A stretch of DNA of 44,094 nt from Alphaproteobacteria bacterium 32-64-14 (lineage in GTDB: Bacteria > Pseudomonadota > Alphaproteobacteria > Caulobacterales > Hyphomonadaceae): the NCBI GenBank assembly GCA_002280725.1, contig NCEM01000016.1:1-44094 (forward strand), in the 5' to 3' direction. Position 1 is the first letter of the stretch. Each line of letters opens with the position of its first letter. Shown piece after piece: positions 8,242-17,208 of this stretch. The notes under the pieces are model-generated. The model was not told where the DNA came from, did not search any database, and saw only the letters and a program-made list of their open reading frames with translations. The position numbers were made by a program, and so were the translations under genes.

Positions 8242-10329
8242 TTAGCCAAACGTCCAGCGGGCGCTGATCATGCCGAGGATCTGCGAGTTGCGGCGCTCGT
8301 TCTCGACGCTGATCAGCGGGTACTGGTCACGCCGGCCGCCATGGATTTGGCGCTGGATGTTGAAGCTGAACGGATCGAAGTTGTTCAGCTCCGCGCGCAG
8401 CGTGAAGCCCGGGTCCGGCTTCCACTCGATGAAGGAGTGATAGAAGTCACGCAACTTCAGGCTCTCGATGTTGTCGACCTGATAGTAGCTCTCGCGCCAG
8501 CCTTGGAACCAGCCGATCCCGAAGGTGAGATGGTGTTCGGGCAGATCCTGCCGGAAATTCAGCCTGATGTTCTCCGGCCGCTGGCCTGAGATGCGGCGCT
8601 TCTCGCCTGTCAACGGATCGGTGACCTCGCTGTTGTCCCACTGCGTCTCGGCTTTGATCTCGGCGCCCTTGATGCCAAGCGTTGCTAGCGGCAGCGTGAG
8701 GTTGAAGATCAGCGTTTCGTTGATGCCATCGCCGATATTGCCCGGCCCGACCAGAAGCTGCGTCGTATCCGGGATGCCGTCATTGTCAGTATCGACCATT
8801 ACGTCGCGCGGGAACAGGTCCACCACGTCCGAGATATCTTCGTAGCGATAGGTAAGAACCGCGGCGGCGCCTTCCCAGAAGCGCTTCTCGTAGGCGATCT
8901 CGTAGACCCACGTCTTGTCCGGCTCAAGTTCGGAGTTACCCGTGCTCTGTTGACCGGAATTGAGGTTCACCTCGGAGGCAAAGTCCTGGAAGTTCAGCTG
9001 GCCGACTTTCCGCTCCGCGCGCAGGCGCAGCTGATCGTCTTCGCTGGGCGACCATGTCGCGACCAGGCGGGGCTTCGGATAGGTGAAGGAGCGTTCGCGC
9101 TCCGTGTCGCCTGATTGCGTGATGGTGGAACGCTCGACGCGGATGCCGCCCTCGAGCGTCCATTGAGGAGACGGCCGCCAGGTGCCCTGCGCAAAGGCCT
9201 CGCCCCGCAGCTCCTCGACCATGACGTCAGAAGCCGGTAGCGAAATGGGCGTTCCATTGACGGCCAGCGCCACGGATTGCTCGCGATAATTGTAGGCTAT
9301 CTCGGCGCCGCCCTCGAAAGACAGTTCCGGCGAATAGCTGTAGCGCAGCACGCTCCGCCCGATCCGCTCGCCCGCCTCGGCTTCGATCTGGAACAGCTGC
9401 GATCCGCCCGGCGTCACGCCGGTCGCATCAAGCGATCCAACCGCCAGCTTGAACAGGCCAAGCGTCTCCCATTCCAGGTCCGGCGTCAGGTCGATCGTGT
9501 AGTTGACCCCCAGTTCCCCGCGATCATTTGCTGAGCGATTGGCAAAGCGCTCGTCCGTCGTCGAGGTGTAGAAGCGTTGTTCCTGCTTAAACTCATCTGT
9601 GCCGAGCACGCCATTGATCGCCAGCGTTCCGCCAAACTGCGGACCTTTGTAGCCGCCGCGGATCGTGTGCACGACGCCATCCCCTTCCGAGCGAGCCGTT
9701 TCGAGCAGCGTAAGATTGCCTGCCGCATCCCGGGTCGTGCGCCAGCCATTGCCGACGGAGTCATCCATCGAGATGCCGCGGCCCATCGAGACATCGAACT
9801 GATGCTCGCCGCTGCGGCGTGTGGCCTGGTAGTTCCAGCCGGGGATCGTCTTGCCCGTGTCCGAGAATAGGAAGCTCCTCACCGAGAACACCTGCTGGAA
9901 AGTATCCACCTTCTTGCGGATGACATTGGCCACCACCGTCTGGCCCTGCATGTCGATGCCAGGAACACCGCCACGGATGATGTCGATGCGTTCAACCTGG
10001 TCGATCGGAATGCGGCCGAGCGTGTCGCCCAGACCGTCTGTCTTGGAGGTGGGCCGCGCGCCATCGATCAGCACGTTGCCGGCAGCGCCCGCAAAGCCGC
10101 GAACGCTGTCGCCGCCATCGAAGGTGAAGCCTGGGATGCGGCTGATCATCTCCAGCGCCGTGTTCGGGCGCGCCGCCGCGAAGTCCGCGGGGGTGTAGCT
10201 GATGACGCCCGGCTGGGGCGAGGCCGTGACGGTCGCAATCGGCACAGTTTGCGCTTCCTGCGCCATCGCCGGCAGGGCCGTCGAGGCGAGCAGGATTGCC
10301 GCCAAACTAAAAGTATAATAGTTCTCCAT
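8242..10329 (-). CDS. TonB-dependent outer-membrane receptor
   Basis: A 695-residue energy-dependent outer-membrane transporter. The ATG at 10329 is chosen because it starts a signal peptide (MENYYTFSLAAILLASTALP, cleavage after AMA). The plug domain spans about residues 40-150 with RIPGFTFDGGDSVRGF, NVLIDGARPTSKTDG and IDQVERIDIIRGG; the rest is a beta barrel ending in the aromatic strand ISARWTFG. This plug type is common in Caulobacterales and sphingomonads. Plug-family resemblance is not enough to name the substrate (iron-siderophore, vitamin B12, sugar are all possible). It stands alone, with no TonB, periplasmic binding protein or ABC transporter nearby. A terminator follows and a palindrome lies upstream. 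Confidence 0.92.
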   Translation of the reverse strand: MENYYTFSLAAILLASTALPAMAQEAQTVPIATVTASPQPGVISYTPADFAAARPNTALEMISRIPGFTFDGGDSVRGFAGAAGNVLIDGARPTSKTDGLGDTLGRIPIDQVERIDIIRGGVPGIDMQGQTVVANVIRKKVDTFQQVFSVRSFLFSDTGKTIPGWNYQATRRSGEHQFDVSMGRGISMDDSVGNGWRTTRDAAGNLTLLETARSEGDGVVHTIRGGYKGPQFGGTLAINGVLGTDEFKQEQRFYTSTTDERFANRSANDRGELGVNYTIDLTPDLEWETLGLFKLAVGSLDATGVTPGGSQLFQIEAEAGERIGRSVLRYSYSPELSFEGGAEIAYNYREQSVALAVNGTPISLPASDVMVEELRGEAFAQGTWRPSPQWTLEGGIRVERSTITQSGDTERERSFTYPKPRLVATWSPSEDDQLRLRAERKVGQLNFQDFASEVNLNSGQQSTGNSELEPDKTWVYEIAYEKRFWEGAAAVLTYRYEDISDVVDLFPRDVMVDTDNDGIPDTTQLLVGPGNIGDGINETLIFNLTLPLATLGIKGAEIKAETQWDNSEVTDPLTGEKRRISGQRPENIRLNFRQDLPEHHLTFGIGWFQGWRESYYQVDNIESLKLRDFYHSFIEWKPDPGFTLRAELNNFDPFSFNIQRQIHGGRRDQYPLISVENERRNSQILGMISARWTFG

Positions 10330-10375
10330 GAACTCGATCCGCTGTTTGGGCGGAATCACGTCCGCCTGACCTTGA

Positions 10376-10393
10376 TTTATCGATAAACGATAA
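10376..10393. promoter_or_regulatory. Palindrome upstream of the TonB receptor gene
   Basis: TTTATCGATAAA (10376-10387) is a perfect 12-base palindrome, directly followed by a further CGATAA (10388-10393), so the CGATAA half-site occurs twice in tandem. It lies about 47-64 bases before the receptor ATG, where an operator would overlap the promoter. The AT-rich site stands out from its GC-rich surroundings. I cannot name the regulator. Confidence 0.45.
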
Positions 10394-10457
10394 GCGCGCG
10401 GTCCGCAACAACTCAATCAGGGCATTTTAGGGGCACCGCCTTTTGGCGCCACAACCC

Positions 10458-11583
10458 TTAGTCGAGGTCGTCCACCACCGTTTCCGGTCCCAGCTTGTGG
10501 CTGAGGGATGCCTGCAGGAACGGGTCCAGATCGCCATCCAGCACGCCTCCAGAATCCGACGTCTCGACGCCCGTCCGCAGGTCTTTGACCATCTGGTACG
10601 GTTGCAGCACGTAGGAGCGGATCTGGCGGCCCCAGCCGATCTCGGTCTTGGAGTCAGCCTCGGCCTGCGCCACCGCCTCTCGCTTCTTCAACTCCATCTC
10701 GTAGATGCGCGCGCGGAGCATGTCCCACGCCTGCGCGCGGTTCTTGTGCTGCGAGCGCTCGGCCTGCACGGCCACCACGATCCCAGTCGGAATGTGCGTC
10801 AAGCGCACGGCCGAATCCGTCTTGTTGATGTGCTGGCCGCCCGCGCCCGAAGCACGGTAAGTGTCTGTGCGCACATCCTTGTCGAGGATGTTCACCTCGA
10901 CCGAGTCATCGATCACCGGATAAACCCACACGCTCGCAAAGCTGGTGTGGCGCCGCGCATTCGAGTCATATGGCGAGATGCGCACGAGACGGTGCACACC
11001 GCTCTCGCTCTTGAGCCAACCATAAGCGTACTCGCCCTTGATCAGCATGGTGGCGGACTTGATGCCCGCCGTCTCGCCCGGATGGTCGTCAATCTCTTCG
11101 ATCTTCATGCCGTGCGCGTTGGCCCAGCGCACATACATCCGCCGCAGCATCGAGGCCCAGTCCTGACTCTCCGTGCCGCCCGCGCCCGCGTTGACCTCGA
11201 TATAGCAATCGTTGGCGTCCACCTCGCCAGAAAGTAGCGCCTTCAGTTCCGAATCCTTGGCCTTTTTCACCGCTTCGCGGATGCTGGCGTCGACTTCGGC
11301 TAGCGCACCCTTGTCGCCCTCACCTTCGGCCATCTCCCAGAGCATCTCGGCGTCTTCGGCCTCACGCTCCAGCATGCGGATGTCGTTCATCGCAGTTTCG
11401 ATGCGCGTGCGCTCACGCATCAGCGGCTGGGCCTTCTGCGGGTCGTTCCAGAAATCAGGGCGTTCGGAGAGAGCGTTCAGTTCGGCCAGGCGTTTCTCGG
11501 CGAAACCCCAGTCAAAGACGCCTCCGCAGCAAGCTCACGGACTGCCGGATCGTTTCGACCATGGATTCAAGTTCGGGCGTCAT
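10458..11583 (-). CDS. prfB: Peptide chain release factor 2 with programmed +1 frameshift
   Basis: RF2 terminates translation at UGA and UAA. The first reading frame begins at ATG 11583, runs 23 codons and stops at UGA 11514-11512; the rest (from GAC 11513) is in the +1 frame and ends at 10458. Joined across the shift it encodes 374 residues, normal RF2 length, with an uninterrupted N-terminus (...[16 protein letters not shown]...). The catalytic GGQ lies near residue 247 in [13 protein letters not shown]. The stop-codon recognition tripeptide is SPY in [15 protein letters not shown], where most RF2s have SPF. Without the frameshift a caller would start the gene late and lose about 54 residues. 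Located downstream of mrcA on the same strand. Confidence 0.96.
11511..11525 (-). promoter_or_regulatory. prfB programmed +1 frameshift signal
   Basis: On the minus strand the sequence reads GGAGG-CGT-CTT-TGA-C. It has all parts of the classical prfB autoregulatory site: an internal Shine-Dalgarno element (11525-11521), a 3-base spacer, the CUU slip codon (11517-11515), the in-frame UGA (11514-11512) and a following C that makes UGA a weak stop. Low RF2 lets ribosomes pause at UGA and slip +1, so RF2 controls its own level. Confidence 0.95.
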
Positions 11584-11685
11584 GATGATCTCGTTCGGCA
11601 GCCCGCGCGCGCGGGCAAGGTCTGGCGAAGCCTCCTAGAGCACGAAACGCCGGTGCGGAAGGGCTACCCGCAACGGCGCGCGCCG

Positions 11686-14445
11686 TCAGAAGGTTCCGTC
11701 GTCGAATGTCAGATCGGTGTCGGCCGGCGGCGGCGTCAATGGCGCCGTCGGATCGACCGGAACGTTCGGATCGGTCAGCAGGTTCGGCTGCGTGGGATCG
11801 CCCGGCAGCGACACCACCTGCCCGTCGCGCGTCGACGACACGGACTCGTCGCCCGCAGCCATGCGGCTGAAGTCGACGCGATAGCCGTCCGCGCCAACGG
11901 GCGCTGCGCATGTTTCCATTGGCGCTGAGCCCGGCCGGAACGCTTCCAGGATCACAAGGCGCGTTCCGCCATCCGGAAGACAGCCTGTATCCGCATCGAC
12001 TTCCACCAGCTCGACACCGTCGGGCACGCGGAAGCTCACATCCGGCTTGTCCTTGAGCGCCGCCAGCATGAAGTCGCGGAAGATCGGCGCCGCGACGCGG
12101 CCACCGGACTCGCCATTGCCCATGTCGCGCGGACGGTCGAAGCCCACCCACACGGCAACAACAAGGTTGGGGCTGAAGCCCACGGTCCACGCATCGAACT
12201 GGTCGTTGGTCGTGCCAGTCTTTGCCGCGACAGACTTGCCGACCGAACGGATGGTCGTGCCCGTGCCGCGCTGGACTGCGCCCTCGAGGATCGAGACAAC
12301 CTGATAGGCCGTTACCGGGTCCATCACCTGCTGGCGCAGGTCAGCCAGAGCAGGCGGCGCGAGGCCGCGCTTCCACTCAGCCGAGCAGCCGGTGCAGTCG
12401 CGTGGATCGGTCTTGTAGACGGTCTCGCCATAGCGGTTCTGGATACGGTCGAACATCACAGGGTGAACCTGCTTGCCGCCGTTCACCACCTCGGCATAGG
12501 CGATCGCCATGCGCATCGGCGTTGTCTCGCCCGCGCCCAGCGCCATCGCCTCATAGGCTGGCAGCTTGTCATAGATGCCCATGCGCTCGCCGATCACCGA
12601 CACCTTGTCGAGGCCGATCTCGCTCGCAAGGCGTACGGTCATCGCGTTGCGCGACTTCTCGACGCCGACGCGCATCGTCGTCTCACCATAGAACTGCTCA
12701 GAGTAGTTGGTCGGCTTGTAGCAGGTCTCCTTGCCGCCCTCGCGCTGCTGGCACGACACGTACGGCGTATCGAGCACACGATAGGACGGCGTCCATTTGT
12801 AAAGCCCGGTAGCCGGATCAGGCGTCTCAAGCGCCGCCGCATAGACGAACGGCTTGAACGACGATCCCGGCTGACGCCACGCCTGCATCACGCGGTTGAG
12901 CTGGCTGCGCTGGAACGAATAGCCGCCAGACATCGCCAGCACGCGGCCTGTATGCGGGTCCATCGCCACCAGCGCGCCCTGCACTTCCGGCACCTGGCGC
13001 AGACGCCACGGCGCGTTCGCAGCGGGTTTCTTCGGCACGCCATAGTCGGTGATGAGTTGAACGGTGATGTCGGGCGCCGCCTGGCGCGACACAAAGATGA
13101 TGTCGCCAGCCTTGAGGCCCGTGCCGCTGCCTTCACGCTTGAAAGGCGCTGCCCATTTCACGTCGTCCGCGTGCAGCGTGCCGGTCTCGCCGCTAGAAAG
13201 ACCGAGCCGCACGACTTCCTTGTTCACCGAGCGCACAACCGCGATCTGCCAGTCGTTTCCGCCGACGGAGATCTTGGGCTTGTTCTCCTTGACGTTGGCG
13301 TAGTCGGTCAGCGCCTTGCCGAACTCCTCGTCAACCGCGATCGTCCCGATCGGGCCGCGCCAGCCATGGCGGCGGTCATAGCTCTCAAGACCCGCACGCA
13401 GCGCCGTCTGCGCGATAAGCTGCAGGTTGGAGTCGAGCGTGGAGCGGATCGAGAGACCGCCCTCATAGAAGGCCTTCATGGCCTCGGCCTCGAACTGTTC
13501 GCGCAGCTGCTTCTGCTGGGCCGCAGGCAACGCCTTGAACGTCGCTTCGGTAGCGTCCTTCGGCAGCTTGCCGGCCTGAGCCGCAAGGCGCGTCATCTCG
13601 ATCACGAGAATTTCGCGGCGTAGTTGTTCGACGTAATAACCCGACGCCTGGTTCTCCGCCGTCGCGAGACGATCGACGACCACCAGCTCCTCGGCCATCG
13701 CCGTCTCGGCGTCTTCCTTGGAGATGTAGTTGTTGGCTAGCAGGCGTCCGATCACATAGTTGCGGCGCTCGATGGCCGCTTCCGGATTGAGATACGGGTT
13801 CACGCGCCCCGGCGCCTGCGGCAGACCGGCGAGCATCGCGCTCTCTGCAATCGTCAGCTGGCCGAGCGACTTGCCGAAATAGTTCAGCGCCGCTGCGCCG
13901 ACGCCATACGAGCGACCGCCGAGATAGATCTCGTTCATGTACAGCTCGAGGATCTGCTCCTTGCTGAGCTGGTTCTCGATCCGCATCGCGAGTACCGCCT
14001 CGCGCACCTTCCGGTCGATTGAACGCTCGTCGCCCGTCAGCATGTTCTTCACCACCTGCTGCGTGATGGTTGAACCGCCGGTCATCCGCTTGCCTTGCAG
14101 GAAGTTGATGACTGTCCCGCGGAACATTCCCCACAGGTCGATGCCCGAGTGGTTGAAGAAGTCCTTGTCCTCGGCCGAGATGAAAGCCTGCACCAGGAGA
14201 TCAGGCAGATCCTCCGACGGCACATAGACGCGGTGCTGCGTCGCGAACTCTGCGACCAGCTTTCCATCGCCCGCGTGCACGCGGCTCATGATTGGCGGCT
14301 CGTAGTTGGCGAGTTGCTCTTCGGACGGCAGGTCCTGGATGACGATGAAGAACCAGACCGTCATGGCGATCGCGATTGCGGCGATGCCGCCCGCGATCGA
14401 CAGCAGGATGACCTTCCAGTTCCAACGAGGCATTGTCAGCTGCAT
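11686..14445 (-). CDS. mrcA: Penicillin-binding protein 1A, bifunctional
   Basis: A class A penicillin-binding protein of 919 residues that polymerises and cross-links peptidoglycan. One N-terminal membrane segment (about residues 12-35, VILLSIAGGIAAIAIAMTV) anchors it in the inner membrane. The glycosyltransferase domain has the catalytic Glu in AEDKDFFNHSGID (about 88) and TGGSTITQQVVKNML. The transpeptidase domain has SSFK (about 525), SRN (about 596) and KTGTTN (about 737). The C-terminal 100 residues are Pro/Asp-rich and probably disordered. It lies between amiC and prfB, the usual alphaproteobacterial neighbourhood. The start at 14445 (MQLTMPRW) could also be the internal ATG four codons on. 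Confidence 0.95.
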   Translation of the reverse strand: MQLTMPRWNWKVILLSIAGGIAAIAIAMTVWFFIVIQDLPSEEQLANYEPPIMSRVHAGDGKLVAEFATQHRVYVPSEDLPDLLVQAFISAEDKDFFNHSGIDLWGMFRGTVINFLQGKRMTGGSTITQQVVKNMLTGDERSIDRKVREAVLAMRIENQLSKEQILELYMNEIYLGGRSYGVGAAALNYFGKSLGQLTIAESAMLAGLPQAPGRVNPYLNPEAAIERRNYVIGRLLANNYISKEDAETAMAEELVVVDRLATAENQASGYYVEQLRREILVIEMTRLAAQAGKLPKDATEATFKALPAAQQKQLREQFEAEAMKAFYEGGLSIRSTLDSNLQLIAQTALRAGLESYDRRHGWRGPIGTIAVDEEFGKALTDYANVKENKPKISVGGNDWQIAVVRSVNKEVVRLGLSSGETGTLHADDVKWAAPFKREGSGTGLKAGDIIFVSRQAAPDITVQLITDYGVPKKPAANAPWRLRQVPEVQGALVAMDPHTGRVLAMSGGYSFQRSQLNRVMQAWRQPGSSFKPFVYAAALETPDPATGLYKWTPSYRVLDTPYVSCQQREGGKETCYKPTNYSEQFYGETTMRVGVEKSRNAMTVRLASEIGLDKVSVIGERMGIYDKLPAYEAMALGAGETTPMRMAIAYAEVVNGGKQVHPVMFDRIQNRYGETVYKTDPRDCTGCSAEWKRGLAPPALADLRQQVMDPVTAYQVVSILEGAVQRGTGTTIRSVGKSVAAKTGTTNDQFDAWTVGFSPNLVVAVWVGFDRPRDMGNGESGGRVAAPIFRDFMLAALKDKPDVSFRVPDGVELVEVDADTGCLPDGGTRLVILEAFRPGSAPMETCAAPVGADGYRVDFSRMAAGDESVSSTRDGQVVSLPGDPTQPNLLTDPNVPVDPTAPLTPPPADTDLTFDDGTF

Positions 14446-14643
14446 CTCTCACCAGGCTCGCGCAATCCGGTCGCCGTTACAGTATGGCCATAACACTTCG
14501 GTCGCTGGCTCTTTGGCGCACCAATCGGCCGCCACCCTACACCACTCCGGAATCACCGAGGTTTGCGGTGACTTTAAGGCGCGGACTCGTCCGGCGACAG
14601 GGCCTTTTTGCGTTAAAAACAGCCCACTTTCGGGCCGCGCGAG

Positions 14644-15849
14644 TTATCGCCCCGCCGCCATTCCGGCAACCATCATCGTCTGGGTGTCGAAATAGACATC
14701 GATAGCGCCTGCGACGGCGTTCACGAGCTTCTGGCGGCGGGCTTCCGACTTGAGGGCCGCAACGTCATCGTCGTTCGTCAGGAAACCCATTTCCAAAAGC
14801 GCCGCTGGCGTATCCGGGCTCAGCAGCACATACAGGCTCTTGCGCCTGTGGGTGTTTTCCAGCGTCGGCCAGCCCGAACTGCCCAGCGCGTCGGTCAGGT
14901 TCAGGGCGAAGCGCGCCGACTGGTTCTTGGTCTCCCGCTGCACCAGATCGCGCAGGATCTGGTTCACTTCCTCAGGCCGGCTCGAATCAACTTCCACGTC
15001 CAGGATCCAGTCATGCTGACGGCTGACCCCGTCGATCCTCTTCTCCCCACCGGGAGATAGTGTGTACACGGACGCACCCCGCGTACCCGGCTTGCCGCTG
15101 GAGTCAGCGTGAAGCGCGATGAACAAGTCAGCGCCCAGGTTGCGCGCCTTGGTGACCCGGTCCTCCAGTTCGATGAAAATGTCCGTCGAGCGCGTGAGCG
15201 CAACGTCATAGCGCCCTGATTTCAGCAGCGCATCGCGCAGCTGAATGGCAATGCCCAGCGCGAGATCCTTTTCCTTGACGCCCGAAGGCGACATCGTGCC
15301 GGGATCCTTCCCGCCATGGCCCGGATCGATCACGATCAACGGCTTGCGCGAAACCTGCAGCGCAACGGGCTGCGGCCCGCCCATATCGCCCGTGGCTGCA
15401 TCCGCAAAGGCCTGCGGCGTCACGGGATCAAGATCGATGACGATGCGGTGCGGCTCGTCCTTGTCTTTGCCCGCCAACACGAATTCGCGCACCACTGTTG
15501 CGGGCTGTCCAAGGTCCAGCACCAGGCGCGAAGTCGTCGCCGTGTTGTGGGCATAGCGATAGCCGGCCACCACGCCATTGCCGTCGCCTGCCCCGGATTC
15601 CGCTGTCAGCCCGTTGATCGACCAGCGGACGCGCGGCAGGTCCACAACCACGCGGTTGGCGCCGGTGGCCAGCAGGAACACATGATATTGCAGGGCCGTG
15701 TCGCTCTCGATCACGATGCGGGTGGCATTGCCCTCCCCGCCAAACCGTACGGACGTTACGCGGCCAGTGGGCGGATCGGCGACGGCGCTTGACGCCGTGA
15801 CGACCAGAACGCCCATCGCCATCGCGATTTTCGCAATCAGACCACGCAC
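14644..15849 (-). CDS. amiC: N-acetylmuramoyl-L-alanine amidase, AMIN-Amidase_3
   Basis: A periplasmic zinc amidase of 401 residues that splits peptidoglycan during division. A signal peptide occupies residues 1-24 (cleavage near SAVA-DPP). An AMIN septal-targeting domain follows (about 30-140, VTSVRFGGEGNATRIVIES), then the Amidase_3 domain from about 170. Zinc ligands are His in DPGHGG (about 173), Glu in KEKDLALG (about 190) and His in ALHADSSG (about 242); the catalytic Glu is in LLEMGFLTN (about 350). AmiC is used as the closest family symbol. mrcA follows after a 198-base gap that contains no gene I can see. It is divergent from the methyltransferase gene. Confidence 0.94.
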   Translation of the reverse strand: MRGLIAKIAMAMGVLVVTASSAVADPPTGRVTSVRFGGEGNATRIVIESDTALQYHVFLLATGANRVVVDLPRVRWSINGLTAESGAGDGNGVVAGYRYAHNTATTSRLVLDLGQPATVVREFVLAGKDKDEPHRIVIDLDPVTPQAFADAATGDMGGPQPVALQVSRKPLIVIDPGHGGKDPGTMSPSGVKEKDLALGIAIQLRDALLKSGRYDVALTRSTDIFIELEDRVTKARNLGADLFIALHADSSGKPGTRGASVYTLSPGGEKRIDGVSRQHDWILDVEVDSSRPEEVNQILRDLVQRETKNQSARFALNLTDALGSSGWPTLENTHRRKSLYVLLSPDTPAALLEMGFLTNDDDVAALKSEARRQKLVNAVAGAIDVYFDTQTMMVAGMAAGR

Positions 15850-15874
15850 GCAGCAACGCCCCTCAGGACACGAT

Positions 15875-15890
15875 AGGATCTTCTGATCCT
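15875..15890. repeat. Small perfect inverted repeat before amiC
   Basis: AGGATC-TTCT-GATCCT, a 6-base perfect stem with a 4-base loop, 26 bases upstream of the amiC ATG. It could be a hairpin in the amiC leader or an operator half-site pair. Nothing further can be said. Confidence 0.3.
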
Positions 15891-15912
15891 CTTCAGTGCT
15901 TACCGGGACGTC

Positions 15913-15928
15913 GTTAACTGTTCGTTTG
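15913..15928. repeat. Direct repeat, left copy (GTTAACTGTT type)
   Basis: GTTAACTGTTCGTTTG. A copy with 14 of 16 bases identical (GTTAACTGTTGGTTGG) lies at 17108-17123. The two flank the methyltransferase gene. They could be short target duplications, shared regulator sites, or chance. Confidence 0.3.
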
Positions 15929-16106
15929 TCCCAACGTTTGGCTCAAAGCCCCACTGTGGACGCCCAATCTCGCGCGGCGCCTATTTTGCTTTGTTGGGTT
16001 TCTAACTTTTGGAGGAAGACAGTTGAAGGCCGGCCGCGAACAGTATTCGAGGGTCCAACCCAGCCGGTATTTCGCTATTCCTTGATCTGGCTACGTGTTG
16101 GAGCAA

Positions 16107-17102
16107 ATGCAGACGGTGACAGACGTGCGCTTTCCAAATGGCCTTTTGCGCTGTCCCACGACCGGCGCTGCACTGTCCATCGACATGGACGGGCATCTGT
16201 TGCGCGCGGATGGCGGCGTCTCCTACTCCTTCGCCGGCGAGATCGGGCGCTTCCTTGAACCGATCACGGAGGTCGATGGCAACAAGGCCACGCGCGCCTT
16301 CTACGACAATGAAGGCTGGGGCAAGCATTCCTCGGGCCTGTACCAGGACACCGCCAAATTCGTGGACACCCGCTCGGTGTCGCTGAAATTCACGCGCGCT
16401 TGCATGGTGCGGCTCAATAACAAGTACTTCCGCAAGGGCGGCAGGTATCTGCTCGATGCCGGCTGTGGCCCCATCGCGCACGACGAGCTGATGAGTTACG
16501 ACGCCGCGTTTGAAAAGCGCGTCTGCGTGGACCTTTCGGTCGCTGCCCTGGCTGAGGCGCGTCGCAAGATCGGTGATCGCGGCGTCTACCTGCAAGGGGA
16601 CCTCACCAACCTGCCCATCGAGACCGGCTCGGTCGATGCCGCGATGTGCTACCACGTGATCTATCAGCTTCCCGAAGCCCTGCAGGCCAAGGCTTTTGAG
16701 GAAATCTGGCGCGTGCTGAAACCAGACGGCGTCGCCGTTGTCGTGTACTGGTGGACCAACCCCAAACTAGCATGGCGCGCCGAGCGCGTCGCACGCATGT
16801 TCTTCGGCAAACAGAAGCGCACCGCCGCACCAATCGCCGCTGAGCCCACGGATGCTTCAGCAGGACGGCCCGACCACAACGTCATGTCGCTCGACTGGTT
16901 CACCAGCAAGAAATGGCCATTCGAATACAGCTTCGACACCTACCGCACCATCAGCAACACAATGATGCGCGAGACGATTCCGAACGACTGGCGCGGCGCA
17001 CTCTTCCTGAAAGGGTTGATGCTCTTCCAGAAACTGTTCCCCAGCTATTCCGGCAAGCACGGCGAGATGCCCGCGATTATCATCCGCAAGGCCGCCGCCT
17101 GA
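16107..17102 (+). CDS. Class I SAM-dependent methyltransferase with Trm112-like N-terminus
   Basis: A 331-residue methyltransferase of unknown substrate. The N-terminus (LLRCPTTGAALSID) resembles a Trm112/UPF0434-like small domain, which in longer proteins precedes a methyltransferase. The SAM fold starts with motif I LLDAGCGPIAHDEL (about residue 118), followed by VCVDLSVAALAEAR, the motif IV region GSVDAAMCYHVIYQL and IWRVLKPDGVAVVVYWW. The ATG at 16107 has GGAG close upstream; a GTG at 16095 is the alternative. It lies between the divergent amiC and rne, which are neighbours in many relatives, and is flanked by a short direct repeat. Cytoplasmic. Substrate could be a lipid, quinone or small molecule; I cannot choose. 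Confidence 0.8.
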   Translation: MQTVTDVRFPNGLLRCPTTGAALSIDMDGHLLRADGGVSYSFAGEIGRFLEPITEVDGNKATRAFYDNEGWGKHSSGLYQDTAKFVDTRSVSLKFTRACMVRLNNKYFRKGGRYLLDAGCGPIAHDELMSYDAAFEKRVCVDLSVAALAEARRKIGDRGVYLQGDLTNLPIETGSVDAAMCYHVIYQLPEALQAKAFEEIWRVLKPDGVAVVVYWWTNPKLAWRAERVARMFFGKQKRTAAPIAAEPTDASAGRPDHNVMSLDWFTSKKWPFEYSFDTYRTISNTMMRETIPNDWRGALFLKGLMLFQKLFPSYSGKHGEMPAIIIRKAAA

Positions 17103-17107
17103 TCTGC

Positions 17108-17123
17108 GTTAACTGTTGGTTGG
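17108..17123. repeat. Direct repeat, right copy (GTTAACTGTT type)
   Basis: GTTAACTGTTGGTTGG, five bases after the methyltransferase stop codon, matching 15913-15928 at 14 of 16 positions. Confidence 0.3.
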
Positions 17124-17208
17124 AAACGCGGATCGCGCTCGACAAGCCATCGCGTCTGGTTTCAGGTGAGGTATCGGCCGGCGGGGCGCCCCGAGCGAGT
17201 TCACCGCC

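Noticed and set aside
12463..13623. A 386-codon plus-strand frame opposite mrcA
   Set aside because: His/Arg/Leu-rich antisense frame; mrcA is complete on the other strand.
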